A stretch of DNA of 64,000 nucleotides from Kryptolebias marmoratus. Its lineage: Eukaryota; Chordata; Actinopteri; Cyprinodontiformes; Rivulidae. Both the position numbers and the translations under genes were made by a program. Below, in pieces: positions 49,256-60,539 of the stretch. Location of the stretch: contig NC_051438.1 of the NCBI RefSeq assembly GCF_001649575.2, positions 12,508,705 to 12,572,704 of the forward strand, given 5' to 3'. Every line of letters begins with the position of its first letter. Position 1 is the first letter of the stretch. Under the pieces are notes generated by a model, which saw nothing but the letters and a program-made list of their open reading frames with translations, did no database searches and was not told where the DNA came from.

Positions 49256-51879
49256 TAGGATTGAAAATAAATTTCACTGAAAGTAAAACTGTTTCTTCAA
49301 ACAGGAAAAGCACACATGTTTAAGAAATTAAACTTGGATTAGTTACACTTTCCATAAGTTTATGTTTAAATATTAATACCAAAGATGTATCATTTAGCCT
49401 AAGAACTATTGTATTTTCTTGCATCTTTTATGAATCTTATTTTTGTTAAATAAAAGATATATGTTTACTGCCATCTAAAGTGCATGTCAAGAATCTGTTC
49501 CAACAAAGTTGGCAAATTTGAACTTCTATCTGAAGTCCTACAGATGGCAGTCTATGAACCTGTGATAAATGCACTTTTAGTTCCCTCTTTAAATCTCTGA
49601 AGGCTGCTTTTTGGGCCATGCCACTCCCAAAACTATTCCCACAAATATGGCGTGCTGAGTGAACGCGACCCGAGACTGTAAAAATCAAGCAACCGAGCCT
49701 CCAGATGTGATGATTTATCTGACACATGTCATCACGGCGAGCCATAAACAGTCGGTTTGCGTGTTTATTGGTAAAAGAGCATGAAGTAAACATGAAAGTA
49801 CATGAAACTTTTTTTCAGCTGGCTTTTTTTTTTTAATCAAATCTTTATGGATCTGACCTCAAATTTGCACTTTGATAGCAACTATTTACACAAATCTGGG
49901 TCAGTACAGACTCATTTTTATCATCAGACAGCTGGAATGAAGGGATTATTAAAGTAACTTTAGGCTTCAGATTAAACTTTCTCTGTACACATTGGCAACA
50001 GTAGCATAACCTTTGAAAATGTGTACCATTTAATTCTTCAGTTTTAAGGATTTAATGCACCAAGACATAAAAAAGTCATCTGATCCAATAAAAAAAAAGG
50101 CAAAAACACCCTTAGATGTACAAAAACTCATGTCAGGTTACATCATAGCGTTTGTAAAAGTAGGCTGCAGAAGCTGTGTGCAAAATACCCATAACTCAAT
50201 AGCTTAAAGAGTTATCTTTAGAGCAATAACCATTTGTCTTTTCTATGATTTTACTTCACTGCGGTGGAATTTTGCCCTCCCTCCTCGTTACAGCTTCATT
50301 TCACTGATGTTTGCAGACATTTGTTTTCAGCTCTCTTAAGTTCCCACAACATTTATTTGGCTTTTTACGACTCTCTTAAATCTAATAAATATGTAAAAGT
50401 ATGCACAGTTTCTGTTTACCTAACTATACAGTCTGATGGACACCGCATGACTTTCTGATGTCTAAAACAAGGTGTACTTAATTTGCACCATATGTCAGGT
50501 TTTAGCGGAATTTCTCACTGTTTAAATGCTGTTTATAGCTTTTTAAGTCGGCTACAACTCCAATTTTTCTGATTTCCTGATCTGTTTCAGCACATCACGT
50601 TGAATTACGCCCAGTCTTTAGCTAATAGTTCCCCAGAAATCACATCATTTGGTGGAAAATCTCTGTTTTCTCATTGTTTTTCTCGATGCAGCTGAAGAGA
50701 CGAAAACAACTTTGCAACAGATATGTTTTATTTTGCATCAGGTTATTCAGAAATCAAAGAGCTATGGCATGAAACGGGAGCCGCGTGAATGAAATACAGG
50801 CATGCAATCCGCGATGACCTGCAGGGAACCTTAAACGTGGCGTGATTTCTTTCTGTTTTCCATGGCTGAAGACATCTGCAGCTCGTCCAGAAACCGATCC
50901 GTGACAGCGAGACGCTCGATCCTGCTCAGGGAGGCCAGACAAGCACCAGAGGTTCCCGTCACTCAGAAGGTACACCGAGTAAATATTTAGCAATGTGCTG
51001 AGGCCTTCAATCTGCAAGTCGGGGTGCTCGTGCGGGACCAGGCAAGGCACGAGTCGTGGAACGGGGGTTCCACTCGTGAAACAGAAACATGGCTCTGGCA
51101 GCAGTTTGACGCCTGCAGCTATGTGTCAGCAGGTTGTATTGTCCAGAGCCGATCCGGGGTTCTGCAGTGAAACGGGCCGTTTGTTTGACGGATTTACTTG
51201 TTTGTGTTAAGTCAGATATTTAACCATGCCAAGATCAACGCTGGAACGGAACGACCACAAGTGCATTCAAGTAGCAAAAGAAGCTTTACAAGTTGCAGAG
51301 AATGTACATAGGAGTTTTATATGGAGCCCAAAGACATTCAGTCCTTCTGATCTTTAACTAACAGTGAACAACATACAACGTGCCTTTTTTTTCCCACCCA
51401 CAAATCTTCAACATCTTCAACATCACATACGCTTTTTCCATTAGACCTCATCCAAACAGGCCCTTTACACAACACATTTGAATCTGTTCTTCTTACTGGT
51501 ACAGCTCAAAGAGTTACGGATGATGGTGATCAACGAAGAAGACATGAAAAGAAAAAAAAGTCTGTGTTAAAGCGTGGCAGCAGTGTTTGATTAATGCTTC
51601 AATGCTCCATTTTCCCTTCACATCCCAATGTGAAACACTCGTCTTTCTCCGTCAGTTTTCTGAGTTTTAGTAAAGCTTACATTCACGTTTTCTTTTTAAC
51701 TCAAATTCAGTACTTAAAGAGTGACAAACATGCGCTGTGTAAACTAATTATTGCACTGTTTTAAATTGGTGAAACTGGAGAATGAAATTGTGATTTTTTT
51801 TTAATAGTATGATAATGTAAATAGCCTGACTTTGTTGTTTGTTTTTCATAAAGAAAATGTTGAACATTCATTTTAACCA
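49256..51879 (-). other. Between the genes; probable end of synpo transcript
   Basis: No exon was recognised. The candidate AATAAA at 50732-50727 lies here. The rest is AT-rich single-copy-looking sequence. Confidence 0.4.
50727..50732 (-). terminator. Candidate synpo polyadenylation signal AATAAA
   Basis: AATAAA on the minus strand lies 2.4 kb downstream of the synpo long-form stop and 3.6 kb upstream of tspan17. It is plausible for the long isoform but not proven. Confidence 0.25.
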
Positions 51880-52010
51880 TCCAACCATTTTTTTTTTAAT
51901 CCACTTCTTCCTTTCCGGGTTGCGGGGAGCTGGTGCCTATCTCCAGCGGCCATTGTGCGAGAGGCGGGGTACACCCTGGACAGGTCCCGAGTCCTTCACA
52001 GGGCTCACTT
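51880..52010 (-). repeat. Inverted copy of the 'gacctgtccagggtgt' repeat
   Basis: 'ccacttcttcctttccgggttgcgggg', 'gcgagaggcggggtacaccctggacaggtc' is the reverse complement of the block at 10346-10504. Confidence 0.65.
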
Positions 52011-52150
52011 TAACCAGAACAGTCTAAAATATTATTCATTATAAACTGACTGCCTGGTTAAACTTAATCACATTGACTAGGCTACAAACACTAAAAATGA
52101 AAAACGGGACAGTTCAGATCTTCCAAACTGGGGTTTCGTGGAAGGGTTAT

Positions 52151-52570
52151 GAAAGATTTATATGTTATCTGTTGTAGATGGCTCCTAGAAACAGTTTAAC
52201 TCTGACCGGACTGACAAGCTAAGGGCTAGTCCGAGCAAGGCCCAAGCCAAAGTGGATCGCTGACATCTTGAAGCAACTCTTCTCAAAAATCTTCATAGCA
52301 ATCCACCATATGCTGTTCTACAAACCTTCATCTGTCGGCTTCGCTTTACAGTTGTTCCAGCAGAAATAGTCCATTCTGCACCAGAAGTGCTACAGCTAGC
52401 TGCCGCCGCCACTGTCTGCTCTTGCAAATGACTCCTGAATGCTGTGATTTATTGGAAACTTCAATCCACTTTGGGCTTCGCCGTTAGCTCGTCAATCCAG
52501 TCAGAATTAAACTTTATTTCCTCAAACTGAGGTTGTTCAGAAGGCTGTCTGCAACAGGTAAGACATTTTT
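52151..52570. mobile_element. Terminal-inverted-repeat element, copy 2
   Basis: The left end 'ttatctgttgtagatggctcc' pairs imperfectly with the right end 'ggctgtctgcaacaggtaag'. The right subterminal 'gaattaaactttatttcctcaaactgaggttgttcag' is the complement of the left part of copy 3 (60556-60602). It lies downstream of the synpo stop, probably within or after its 3' UTR. Confidence 0.6.
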
Positions 52571-53159
52571 TGCCCTCAAAACCCAATTCAAAAGATTTGA
52601 ACAACTGCTTTTACTAAAACCTAAATTGTCTATTCAGCTAAAATGTTTACATTGCTGTTCATATGTGCCTCTTTATTCCATACATTTCATCCCACTTTGA
52701 CTTTCATCAGACCAGCAAATATATTCATATATCAGTAAACCTTACAACAATTTAAAAAAAAACAGACTAAATGTAGCAGTGGCTGTGAAGACTTGTTGAT
52801 TGAAAAGGTGTAAAGAGTATAATACTAGTTTAAAGTGAATTTAAATATCTTTGGTTAATTTGAGTCGTTGCACTTTTTGGTATGTAAGAAGCGTACAAGC
52901 CACAGCGACTGTTCTGCAAAAAGCTTGTTCTTGTCCTTCTACATATGAGCCGTATGAAACTCTAAAACTACCTGGATACGATGTTTAATATAGTCTACAA
53001 TCAGCAATCAAGTTTACAAAAGCAGACTCATCAGTTTGTTAAAGCTCCATTAGAAACGTCTTCAAAGTGTGATTCAATGTCGCCTCCCTCCCCAAAACAA
53101 ACAAAAAAAAAGTCTATGAAAGTGAAGCTATGTTCTCAATTCAGCATTCGGTAACACGC

Positions 53160-54527
53160 TCACAGGTCAGTGGAGACGGAGCCTCTCTTGACTCTCAGGC
53201 TGCCCCAGCCCCGGGGGCAGGTGTGGTAGGAGTGCAGGCCGGGCGACCGGAGGCCCGAGTCTTCAGACTCGACAGAGGCGTCCGAGTCGGTCAGGGAACG
53301 GGTGTTGTAGAGCCTCACGGGCGAGCAGATTCTCTGAGTCGGGGTGGGAGGGGGACTGGTGAAAGTCGGGGACTGTGCCCCCAACGACCGGGACTGGAAG
53401 TGGCCGATGGGTGACTTCTGCCAGTCGTGGTGGGCATGTCCCACAGGTGAGATGGGGAGGCTGTGGCCGCTCAGTGCGCCGGGGGACGGGCTGTTTTTAC
53501 GTTTGGCTGCGTTTATGATATTCTTTGCCAGGAGGCGATGGTTGACCCTGGAGTCCAAACTGTTGCCGTCGGGGGACATACAGCGACTGTCTTTTGGTCG
53601 AGGAGGAGGAGAGGTGGTAGATGTGTGTGGAGGATTCGTGGGTTGAAACGACAGACTGCTCTGAAAGAGTGCAGGGGACTGGGAACGTGAACCCCATGGA
53701 GGACAGGCAGGAGACGTGGATGTCGATGTTTGTGTAGGTCTGGATGTGGAAATGGTGACAGTGGAGGACTGGGTATTCTGGTTTATCAATGGTGATTGAC
53801 ATCTAGATCCCCACGGAGGAGTTTGGGAAGGTCTCGATGTGGAAATAGTGGAAAAATGTGTGTTTTGACTCGCCGCTGGTGATTGACTCCTTGATCCCCA
53901 TAGGGAAGTTTGGGAAGGTCTTGACACAGGAACAGAAAACCCTGTGGAAAACTGGATATTCTGACCCGCCGCTGGAGACTGACTCCTTGATCCCCACGGA
54001 GGAGAGAGAGGAGAACTCGCCTGAGGTGTCAAGGAGGGTCTGGATGTGGAAAAAGAGGCAGCTGTAGAGGTCTTGTTATTCCGGCTCACAGTTGGAGACT
54101 GGCATTTTGCGCCCCAAGGAGGAGAAAGAGGAGAGTGTATTTTTGAGATTTCTGGGGACCTGAAGGAAGCTGGGGTGGAGGACTGGCCGACTGCTGGTGA
54201 CTGACATCTGGATCCCCAAGGAGGAGAACATGGAGATGTGGGTGTTTGGGAAGGTCTCGGTGTAGAAGCGGAGGCACCAGCAGAACACTGGACACTCTGA
54301 TTGGTCGTTAATGGCTGGTATTTTGTGTTCCCGGAAGAGGTGACAGGGGAAGTGACCGATCTGATGGAGCCACTGACGACGGCGGAGGGTTGGTTTGTTT
54401 GGGAGCTGGAGGTCCAGGTTCTTGAGATTGGCCCGTCGGGGCTGCTGAAACGTTTTGCGATGCTTGGTGTACTCGTTGGTGTGGGTGTTCCACCAGCGAC
54501 TTCACCAGTGGAGGACTCCTGTGATAC
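53160..54527 (-). CDS. synpo: synpo alternative last exon (long C-terminal tail with tandem repeats)
   Basis: The acceptor is TTCCACCAG at 54530-54528, and the open frame encodes 455 residues to TGA at 53162-53160. It starts VSQESSTGEVAGG in the phase needed to follow ...KAGITPQ. Six copies of a PPWGSR[SC]QSP-like core fill the first two thirds. A conserved block LLAKNIINAAKRK and the tail CPRGWGSLRVKRGSVSTDL match what I recall of the long C-terminal isoform of SYNPO. The tail is Ser/Pro/Thr-rich with many SP sites, so it is likely phosphorylated and unstructured (inference). Confidence 0.82.
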   Translation of the reverse strand, partial: VSQESSTGEVAGGTPTPTSTPSIAKRFSSPDGPISRTWTSSSQTNQPSAVVSGSIRSVTSPVTSSGNTKYQPLTTNQSVQCSAGASASTPRPSQTPTSPCSPPWGSRCQSPAVGQSSTPASFRSPEISKIHSPLSPPWGAKCQSPTVSRNNKTSTAASFSTSRPSLTPQASSPLSPPWGSRSQSPAAGQNIQFSTGFSVPVSRPSQTSLWGSRSQSPAASQNTHFSTISTSRPSQTPPWGSRCQSPLINQNTQSSTVTISTSRPTQTSTSTSPACPPWGSRSQSPALFQSSLSFQPTNPPHTSTTSPPPRPKDSRCMSPDGNSLDSRVNHRLLAKNIINAAKRKNSPSPGALSGHSLPISPVGHAHHDWQKSPIGHFQSRSLGAQSPTFTSPPPTPTQRICSPVRLYNTRSLTDSDASVESEDSGLRSPGLHSYHTCPRGWGSLRVKRGSVSTDL

Positions 54528-57500
54528 CTGGTGGAACATAACAAATAACCTTGTTTTAAAACACACTTACAAATCAACTGATACATTTGCAAAACAGCAG
54601 ATTATTGCATAGAACTTTCACCGAAAACCATTTTAAAGTAAATTCTAAGATTTTGATTGGACTATGAGAATACATTTTTCTCTGACACTTTGCAATCTAT
54701 TTTAATCAAATCAAAACTGTGTGTTCAGTCTTTTCTCCGGATGTTCATTCCCTCTGTGCATGTTTCCTAAGTAAGCCAAGCCACTAGCACATGTAGGCCT
54801 AGTCTTTAGTGTCTCTCTCAGGTTACTGTCATCTGGTCCTCCTGAGGTGGTTAACCTTTGCAGGGATATGAAGTTACACAACCCGAGCAAAGCCCGCATT
54901 CCATCTTGTGTCCAAACCAATTAGAAACTTACTCTATCTTTTGCTTGGGACAATATTATGGAGGGAGTGTGTGGTGCTGAAGTGCAAGTATCAGTTTGGG
55001 TCTTGTTGGATTAATGTTGGGGGGGGGGTCATACATCAAAAGGTCAGAGCTTTGTTGCAAAAAATCAAGGCTCAGGTCAAGGGTTAAAACATTTATCTTT
55101 TAATGTGGGAGTTACCTGAAACCAGCCAGACCAAGTTACAGGTTTTAGCACGAACGCATAAAAACTAAAATTCTTATGAAAGTGCCTCATAGCCAGTGCT
55201 GCACAGCAGTATTGGTTATTTAACAACTTTAGAAAGATTTAAAGCCAAACATTCCTTGAAGGAATGCATATCGCTGGTCACCTTTCATGCCAGAGTTTTA
55301 AACTAAGACAATCAGTTATATTCGTTTTGATCGAATCTTGAGAATAAAGTTATGAGTGATTGCACGCAATATAATGAGACGACATTGAAGTATGTCTTGG
55401 GAGTGACTGTCATCTACTACCACAGCGAATTTTAGCTCAGTGTTTGTAAAATGGAGTGTGTTATCACCGTTTTTGTGTTTCCTAAGGTTGAATGGTTGTG
55501 ACAGCCATCTTGAACTGAGCTGGCTCCAAAACTTAATCAGTTGTGGAGTACCCAAAACTTTTTGAGAGCTTCATTAAAATTCGTCAAGTGATTCACGAGG
55601 TATTTTGCTGACAAGTGGAACAGACAGACAGACAGACAGACAGGGTTGACGCCAACAGTTTTCGGTGAAGTTTTAAGCAAAGACCTCCTACACGATTTGT
55701 TCGCGCTCAGAGTATGTGTTGGAGATGACTCTCAGCTACTACTATACCATTTTTGTTGCTCATTATATGTAAATATTAAAAACTGAATTGGGCTAACACA
55801 AAAAGTTAATGATGTGCATGTATATCTAATGATTACTTTCTGAAAGTTTAATTAAAACCCATCCACTGGTTTATGAGCCATTTTGCTAACAGTCCTGGTT
55901 GTGTATTGCCACATCATTGTACACACATAGAGGCAGGCTTGTACATTATTCCCAGCCTTTCAGTATTGGCAATAATACCAAATTATCATCCAAAGTAGAC
56001 TTGGCTCCTGTTTGTAGATCATCTTTGTTTTCAATAGAAGCCTAAAGTTTACAGGCGGGTTTAAATGTTCCCAGTGACAGCAGAGGAGGCAGGAAAGTTT
56101 TATAAAACATTTTATAGGGAAAGTAATGGTTGAGAAGATGCCAGTGAAACCAGGAAACGGGAAGAAAACAGAAGAAGCCCACTTCAGAGTGTTAGCATAA
56201 AGATTTAATCAGAAGGAAAAGACTCGAGCACACACAGAAAAAAAACAAAAAAATCATTTATAAGAGAGCAACAGCAAGAAAGTGCAATGAATCAAGGTTT
56301 ATGAAAAAGAAACGGGCACAAATTCTGCAGTGTCAAACAGAGCGAAGATGGAACTATCGCTTTAAGTTACAACGCACGCATCAGTTTATGAAGCGAACTG
56401 ATGCAGCCTGCAGATCTGAAACAGAACAAAGCCTAAGTACACTCCATATATTTAGGCAAGAAGGATTTTTGGAAAGCAGAGTAAAGTACCCAGAAGACAC
56501 AAAGACATAAAAGAGTTTTCCTGCTGCAACTTTCATGCCAGCGAACAGCGCTACCTTGCAAATCATAGATCATAAAGCAGATGCAAGACCATCTGTTAAA
56601 GTGCTTTGTAAAGCAGAATCTTAATGGTGCCCAGTGGAAAAGAACTATTAGGTTGTTTTTATGTTTTAAAAATGTTTTGAAAATTGACATTTTTAAGTGC
56701 TTACATCCTAAGTGCTCTGGGAATGGAAACTACTTACTTTGATTACACTAAAACACAGTTTTAATCTCCTAAAGTTCATTACTGGTGTGTAGTTTTTTGT
56801 TAGGAGGTAAAATACAGTTCTAATATGTATTCTTATGTAATCTTTTAAGATGCAGATAATGTCAGCTTGAGCTAAAATGATTCGGTGTATAATTCATCCC
56901 ATTTTTCCACTATTTTAGGATATGTCAGGGTTACGGTGTTTCCCTCATAAATCTCCAGAAGATGTTTAAAAAGAGGCACAAGAAGAAGTCCCAAGTTTAA
57001 AGAGACAGTGGTCAGTTTTAGACCCACTGAAATCGGTTTCAATTTTGCAGACGTGACTAATCTCTGCGAAACATCCAGTCTCTCTCTGACACGGTCATAT
57101 TTTCTAAAAGGGGTATAGAGAGGGTCTCCACACCTGTGGTGTAATTCCCGCCTTCTTGGCAGAAAACGTGGGCCTCGGAGCCTGAACTCCCGATCGAGGG
57201 GAGGAGACTCGCTCTGGAGAGAAGGCAGACAGAGGAGAGCTGATCCTTGGATGCCCGAACGTCGGATTCGAGGGATGCTCCGGTGCTCTTGTGGGACTGA
57301 GAGGCAGCTGAGGAGACATGCTTTGGAAGCGAGGTGGGGTGCTGTTAGTTAGAGAAGTCTGTTTGGGGAAAGTGCTGGTGGTAAGTGGGTTCTTGGCCTG
57401 TGGTGCTCCTCTGGGGAGGGTACTGATTGGGTCCTTGACTGGGTTAAAGACGAAGAGGGACGAGTTAAGCTGGTAAGGCCGATGCCGCGAGAGGTCCATC

Positions 57501-59190
57501 TCAATCTTGGAGCAGCCATTTTCCAAAGCAGTCGGCTCGGGAACCGGTTCTGGTGATGCAGCCCTTGGCCTCGGTTTTTGCTTGACTGCTTGTTGGGCCT
57601 TCAGGTTCTGAGAGAGCTGGGCGCTCATGTCAGAGTTCTTGGCAATGGCTTTAACGCGTCCAGGCATGTTCGATGGATAAACCCAAGATGGTGGCAGAGA
57701 CATTGCAGGAGAGGGAGACCTGATTTGTCCCACATTCTGATTCTCAACAACATATTTCTCCATCCTGGACTGCCGCTTGGCGAACAGCTCGGCTCCTTTT
57801 CCTGACACGTTGGTGAGAGTTTGCTCTGGTTGGTGCTCCACCCTCGGTCGGGTCTTTGAGCTCTTGAGACAAGAGGTCCACTCTGGCGCTTTTGCTCCCT
57901 CTGTCCTGCTTTCTTCTTTGGCCAGGAAGTTGGAGGCCTCAGCTCCCAGAGCCATTAACTCCTCTTCAGATACTGGCTCGGGGACAGATCTGTGGCCGAG
58001 TTTCTTTCTTTCGTCCGCCCCTTGCACCAGGGAGAGCAGCTCTGGGTTCGGAGCCACCACTTGTTTTTCTTTGAATGTAAACATTGATTTCTTCGTTGCC
58101 CTTCTGGCGGTGCCCTCTTCGAGTATTCCTGTTTTGATTGGCGTTATCAGCTTCCTCTCCTCCTCAGAGGGATGGGGAACAAAGGTGGAGGGCTTTGGGG
58201 CAGTGGGGGGGCCACACTGGCGGACGGGTGGGTGCTGAGAAACAGGAAACTGGGATGGCAGAGGAGAGGAAGCAGGCATGACAGGAGACATCGGAGGCGG
58301 GCTTGAGTAGAAGGTCTGAGGGGGCTGATTTGTGAAGGCCGGCAGAGGAGGTGTTGGATAAGATGGGGGCGGAGGCAAAGGTGAGAACGTGACAGGATGA
58401 GGGACAGCTGAAAAAGGGAGCGGAGGAGTGGAGTAAGATGGAGGAGGTGGGATGTTCATGACAGGGCTGGCTGCCTCTGAAGACAGCACTGTCGGGGGTG
58501 AGAAGAAAGGCCTGGCGGTTCTGTTGAGGGTGGTGGCTGCTTGCTTGGATGGGGGTATGGAGGCCCTCTCTGGTCCAGAGGTGCTGTGACAACCATTAGG
58601 AAGCTTCTTACTGGAAACCAGTCCTGCGTGGCCCTCATTTGTTTCTGTCCCCTGATCAACATGTGCCATCTGAACTGTGTCAGTGTGGTTTCGTTCCAAA
58701 GGAGTCCCATGCATGACATTGTCCTTTAGAACCTCCTGGATCTCCTCTTTTGTCTCTTCCTCCTCTTCTTCCTCTTTAACAGGAAGGAAATGTCTCTCCT
58801 GGATAATGCTGTTGTCCACGTGTTCTTGATGAAAATCCCTACTCGGCTCATCCATGATATCACCTACAGTGCGTAAAGGCGACAAGACGAGTGGCTTTGT
58901 ATTCTTCAGGTTAAGGTCTTTGTTCTTCTCCTCACTGCTGCACTCTGCCCATGTCGGCTTGTCAGACGAGGGGTTGTTTTTCACATTCTCCGTTTCGTCC
59001 ACCTCCGAGCCCCGTCCACTGGTCTCGTGCGTGAAGGCATTCACCCTCTGCTTGCGGCGATTAAAGAGCTGGACACCCCTGGAGGTGGAGCTGGAGTTGG
59101 ATGGGACGGTGAGCTGAGCGGCGATGATTTGGCTCTTCAGGCGCGCCTCCCTCAGCTCCTTCTCTGATAAACTGGCACTCCTGGTCAGAC
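53160..59190 (-). CDS. synpo: Synaptopodin, 3' part of the gene (two long coding exons, alternative C-termini)
   Basis: Two minus-strand exons carry conserved synaptopodin blocks in family order: SLSEKELREARLKSQIIAAQ, GVQLFNRRKQRV, NRTARPF, KTGILEEGTARRATKKSMFT, LGAEASNF, GKGAELFAKRQSRMEKYVVE, PYQLNSSLFVF and APRPTFSAKKAGITPQ. Synaptopodin is a proline-rich, natively unfolded actin regulator that binds alpha-actinin and acts in podocyte foot processes and dendritic spines (family knowledge). The long form splices from 57134 to 54527 in phase 0, giving 685 plus 455 residues from these two exons. The short form reads on to a stop at 57104. I prefer synpo over synpo2 and synpo2l because of the GVQLFNRR-QRV block and the CPRGW-SL-VKRGS tail. 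5' coding exons, if any, lie outside the window. Confidence 0.8.
53675..54235 (-). repeat. synpo: In-exon tandem repeats encoding PPWGSR[SC]QSP units
   Basis: Six degenerate units of about 29-40 codons are present. Their core 'ccccacgg'-type DNA begins near 53691, 53809, 53895, 53991, 54111 and 54212. Each unit has the core PPWGSRxQSP followed by a variable S/T-rich spacer ending SRPSQT or similar. Unit 2 has PPWGAKCQSP and unit 4 has SLWGSRSQSP. A degenerate seventh, DSRCMSP, follows. The frame is kept in all units. Confidence 0.85.
55240..55895 (-). repeat. Modular ~300-bp dispersed repeat, copy 7 (two units plus end module)
   Basis: Minus orientation. The end module with ATTCCTTGAAGGAAT lies at 55250-55264. 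Two units follow, separated by a (GACA)n run at 55621-55644 and a 'gttgacgccaacagttttcgg' linker. It lies inside the intron between the two synpo coding exons. Confidence 0.8.
55619..55645. repeat. (GACA)n microsatellite inside the modular repeat
   Basis: About six perfect GACA units mark the junction between two units of copy 7 of the modular repeat. Confidence 0.9.
57104..59190 (-). CDS. synpo: synpo large exon (conserved core; stop of short C-terminal form)
   Basis: The acceptor is CTGTCCAG at 59194-59191, and the exon enters mid-codon (phase 1). The frame runs unbroken to TAG at 57106-57104 after QVWRPSLYPF, the same ending type as mammalian SYNPO (QVWKPSFCF-). The protein is rich in Pro and Ser, with PPPPSYSTPPLP and PPSYPTPPLP motifs that resemble PPxY-type WW-domain ligands, and an acidic EEEEEETKEE stretch. 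The first in-frame ATG is at 58855, giving a 583-residue product if translation starts here. An internal donor CAG|GTGTGG at 57134/57133 allows splicing to the next exon instead. Confidence 0.85.
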
Positions 59191-60539
59191 CTGGACAGAC
59201 ACATACAGAAGGGAGAAGCTATGATGGCTCGCTGAGTGAAACACGCTGGCTCTTTTAGTTTGACGCAGATGTTTTGGGTAATTGTAAGGGAGGCTCAACG
59301 CAATATTACTCAAAAACAACTCCCTCAGCATTTTGATAAAAACTTACCAAACCACTTCAACGCAGACAGAAAGTGCCAAGAAGAACATATTTTTAACAAG
59401 TCTAGGTTTAAATATTTTGCTTTAAAACCCACATAGCTGCTTTGGAAGCACATGGTTTTGATTGCTGCTCGCCATGCTGAAGGGAAAAATAAGTCTTTGT
59501 GGACGTTTGACTCAGCAGTCTGGAGTTGTGGACAGTGAGCTAATAGGCGTAGGCTGACAAACATCCTAAACATCCGAACACAAAGATCCAGCTTGTTGAG
59601 TGAAGTTGAAGAAAAGATCTAGGCCAGTTTCTTCAGCACATGTGGCTTGTCTTACACAAGTTCAACAGTTTACTTGATTGCTTCACTTATGCTCAAACTG
59701 AGAGTTTGTTTTCTGAGCTTAAGAGCTCTCTTCCAGGCAGCGGAACTATTTCCTCTGCCATCTGCAGCCGTCCCTCCCTGAGCATTCCTCCACGGCTGAG
59801 AAAACTCCCCGCCTGCACTTCCAGCATGCCTTTTGGTTTCTCTCTGTAGCTAATTCGTGCAATACTGGAGCTCGAAACCTTAATAGACCACTTTTACAAC
59901 CTACAGCCTCCAAAATGACTTTCTGTGACAGCCGTCTATAAACACACCATACAATCAAGCGCTCCTACCCTAAATATAGTGACTGCATCATACTTCAAAG
60001 CTCACGAGAAGAAAATGAAGGCTGCCTGTAGGCCGTTTTTCTTTCTTTCTTTTTTTTTCCTCTTTCTTCACAAAATATAGCTGTGAAATCAGACTCTTTG
60101 GTGAGCGTTGTAAAGAAGAAAAGGTCGTCATGGTGAAACATCTGGTAGATTATTTATCTGATTCATGATCTTCTGTCTGGTGGAAGATATTTCCAGGATT
60201 TTCTTTTTTTCCCCCCCTCCAGACAGTTGGCACAGACGATGCATTGTGACAGCTACATTATTTGACCTAATTGGGTGCCAATCACAATAATTACGCATAA
60301 ATCATCACTTGTAAACCTGTCCTACGAGCGGATTTTGAGTGAGGCGCTTTTTTTTTTTTTTTGGCAAAAGGAAAAAAGCTTACACGATCATTCCTCCCTA
60401 AACAGGAATATCATACATCTGCTATTGATTTCACAGACTTTACTGCCCTCAGTAATTGATTTCACTCTTGTGAGTTATCGTTAATGTCTTTTTTTCACAT
60501 TGAAAGTAGTGTTCTGTGAGAATGTTCTGCACAACAAAT

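Noticed and set aside
53675..54235. Spaced repeats considered as a CRISPR array
   Set aside because: The units are degenerate, in-frame protein repeats inside a fish gene.
57578..58238. Plus-strand frames of 75-153 codons
   Set aside because: They are antisense shadows of the synpo large exon, favoured by its Pro/Ser-rich codons.
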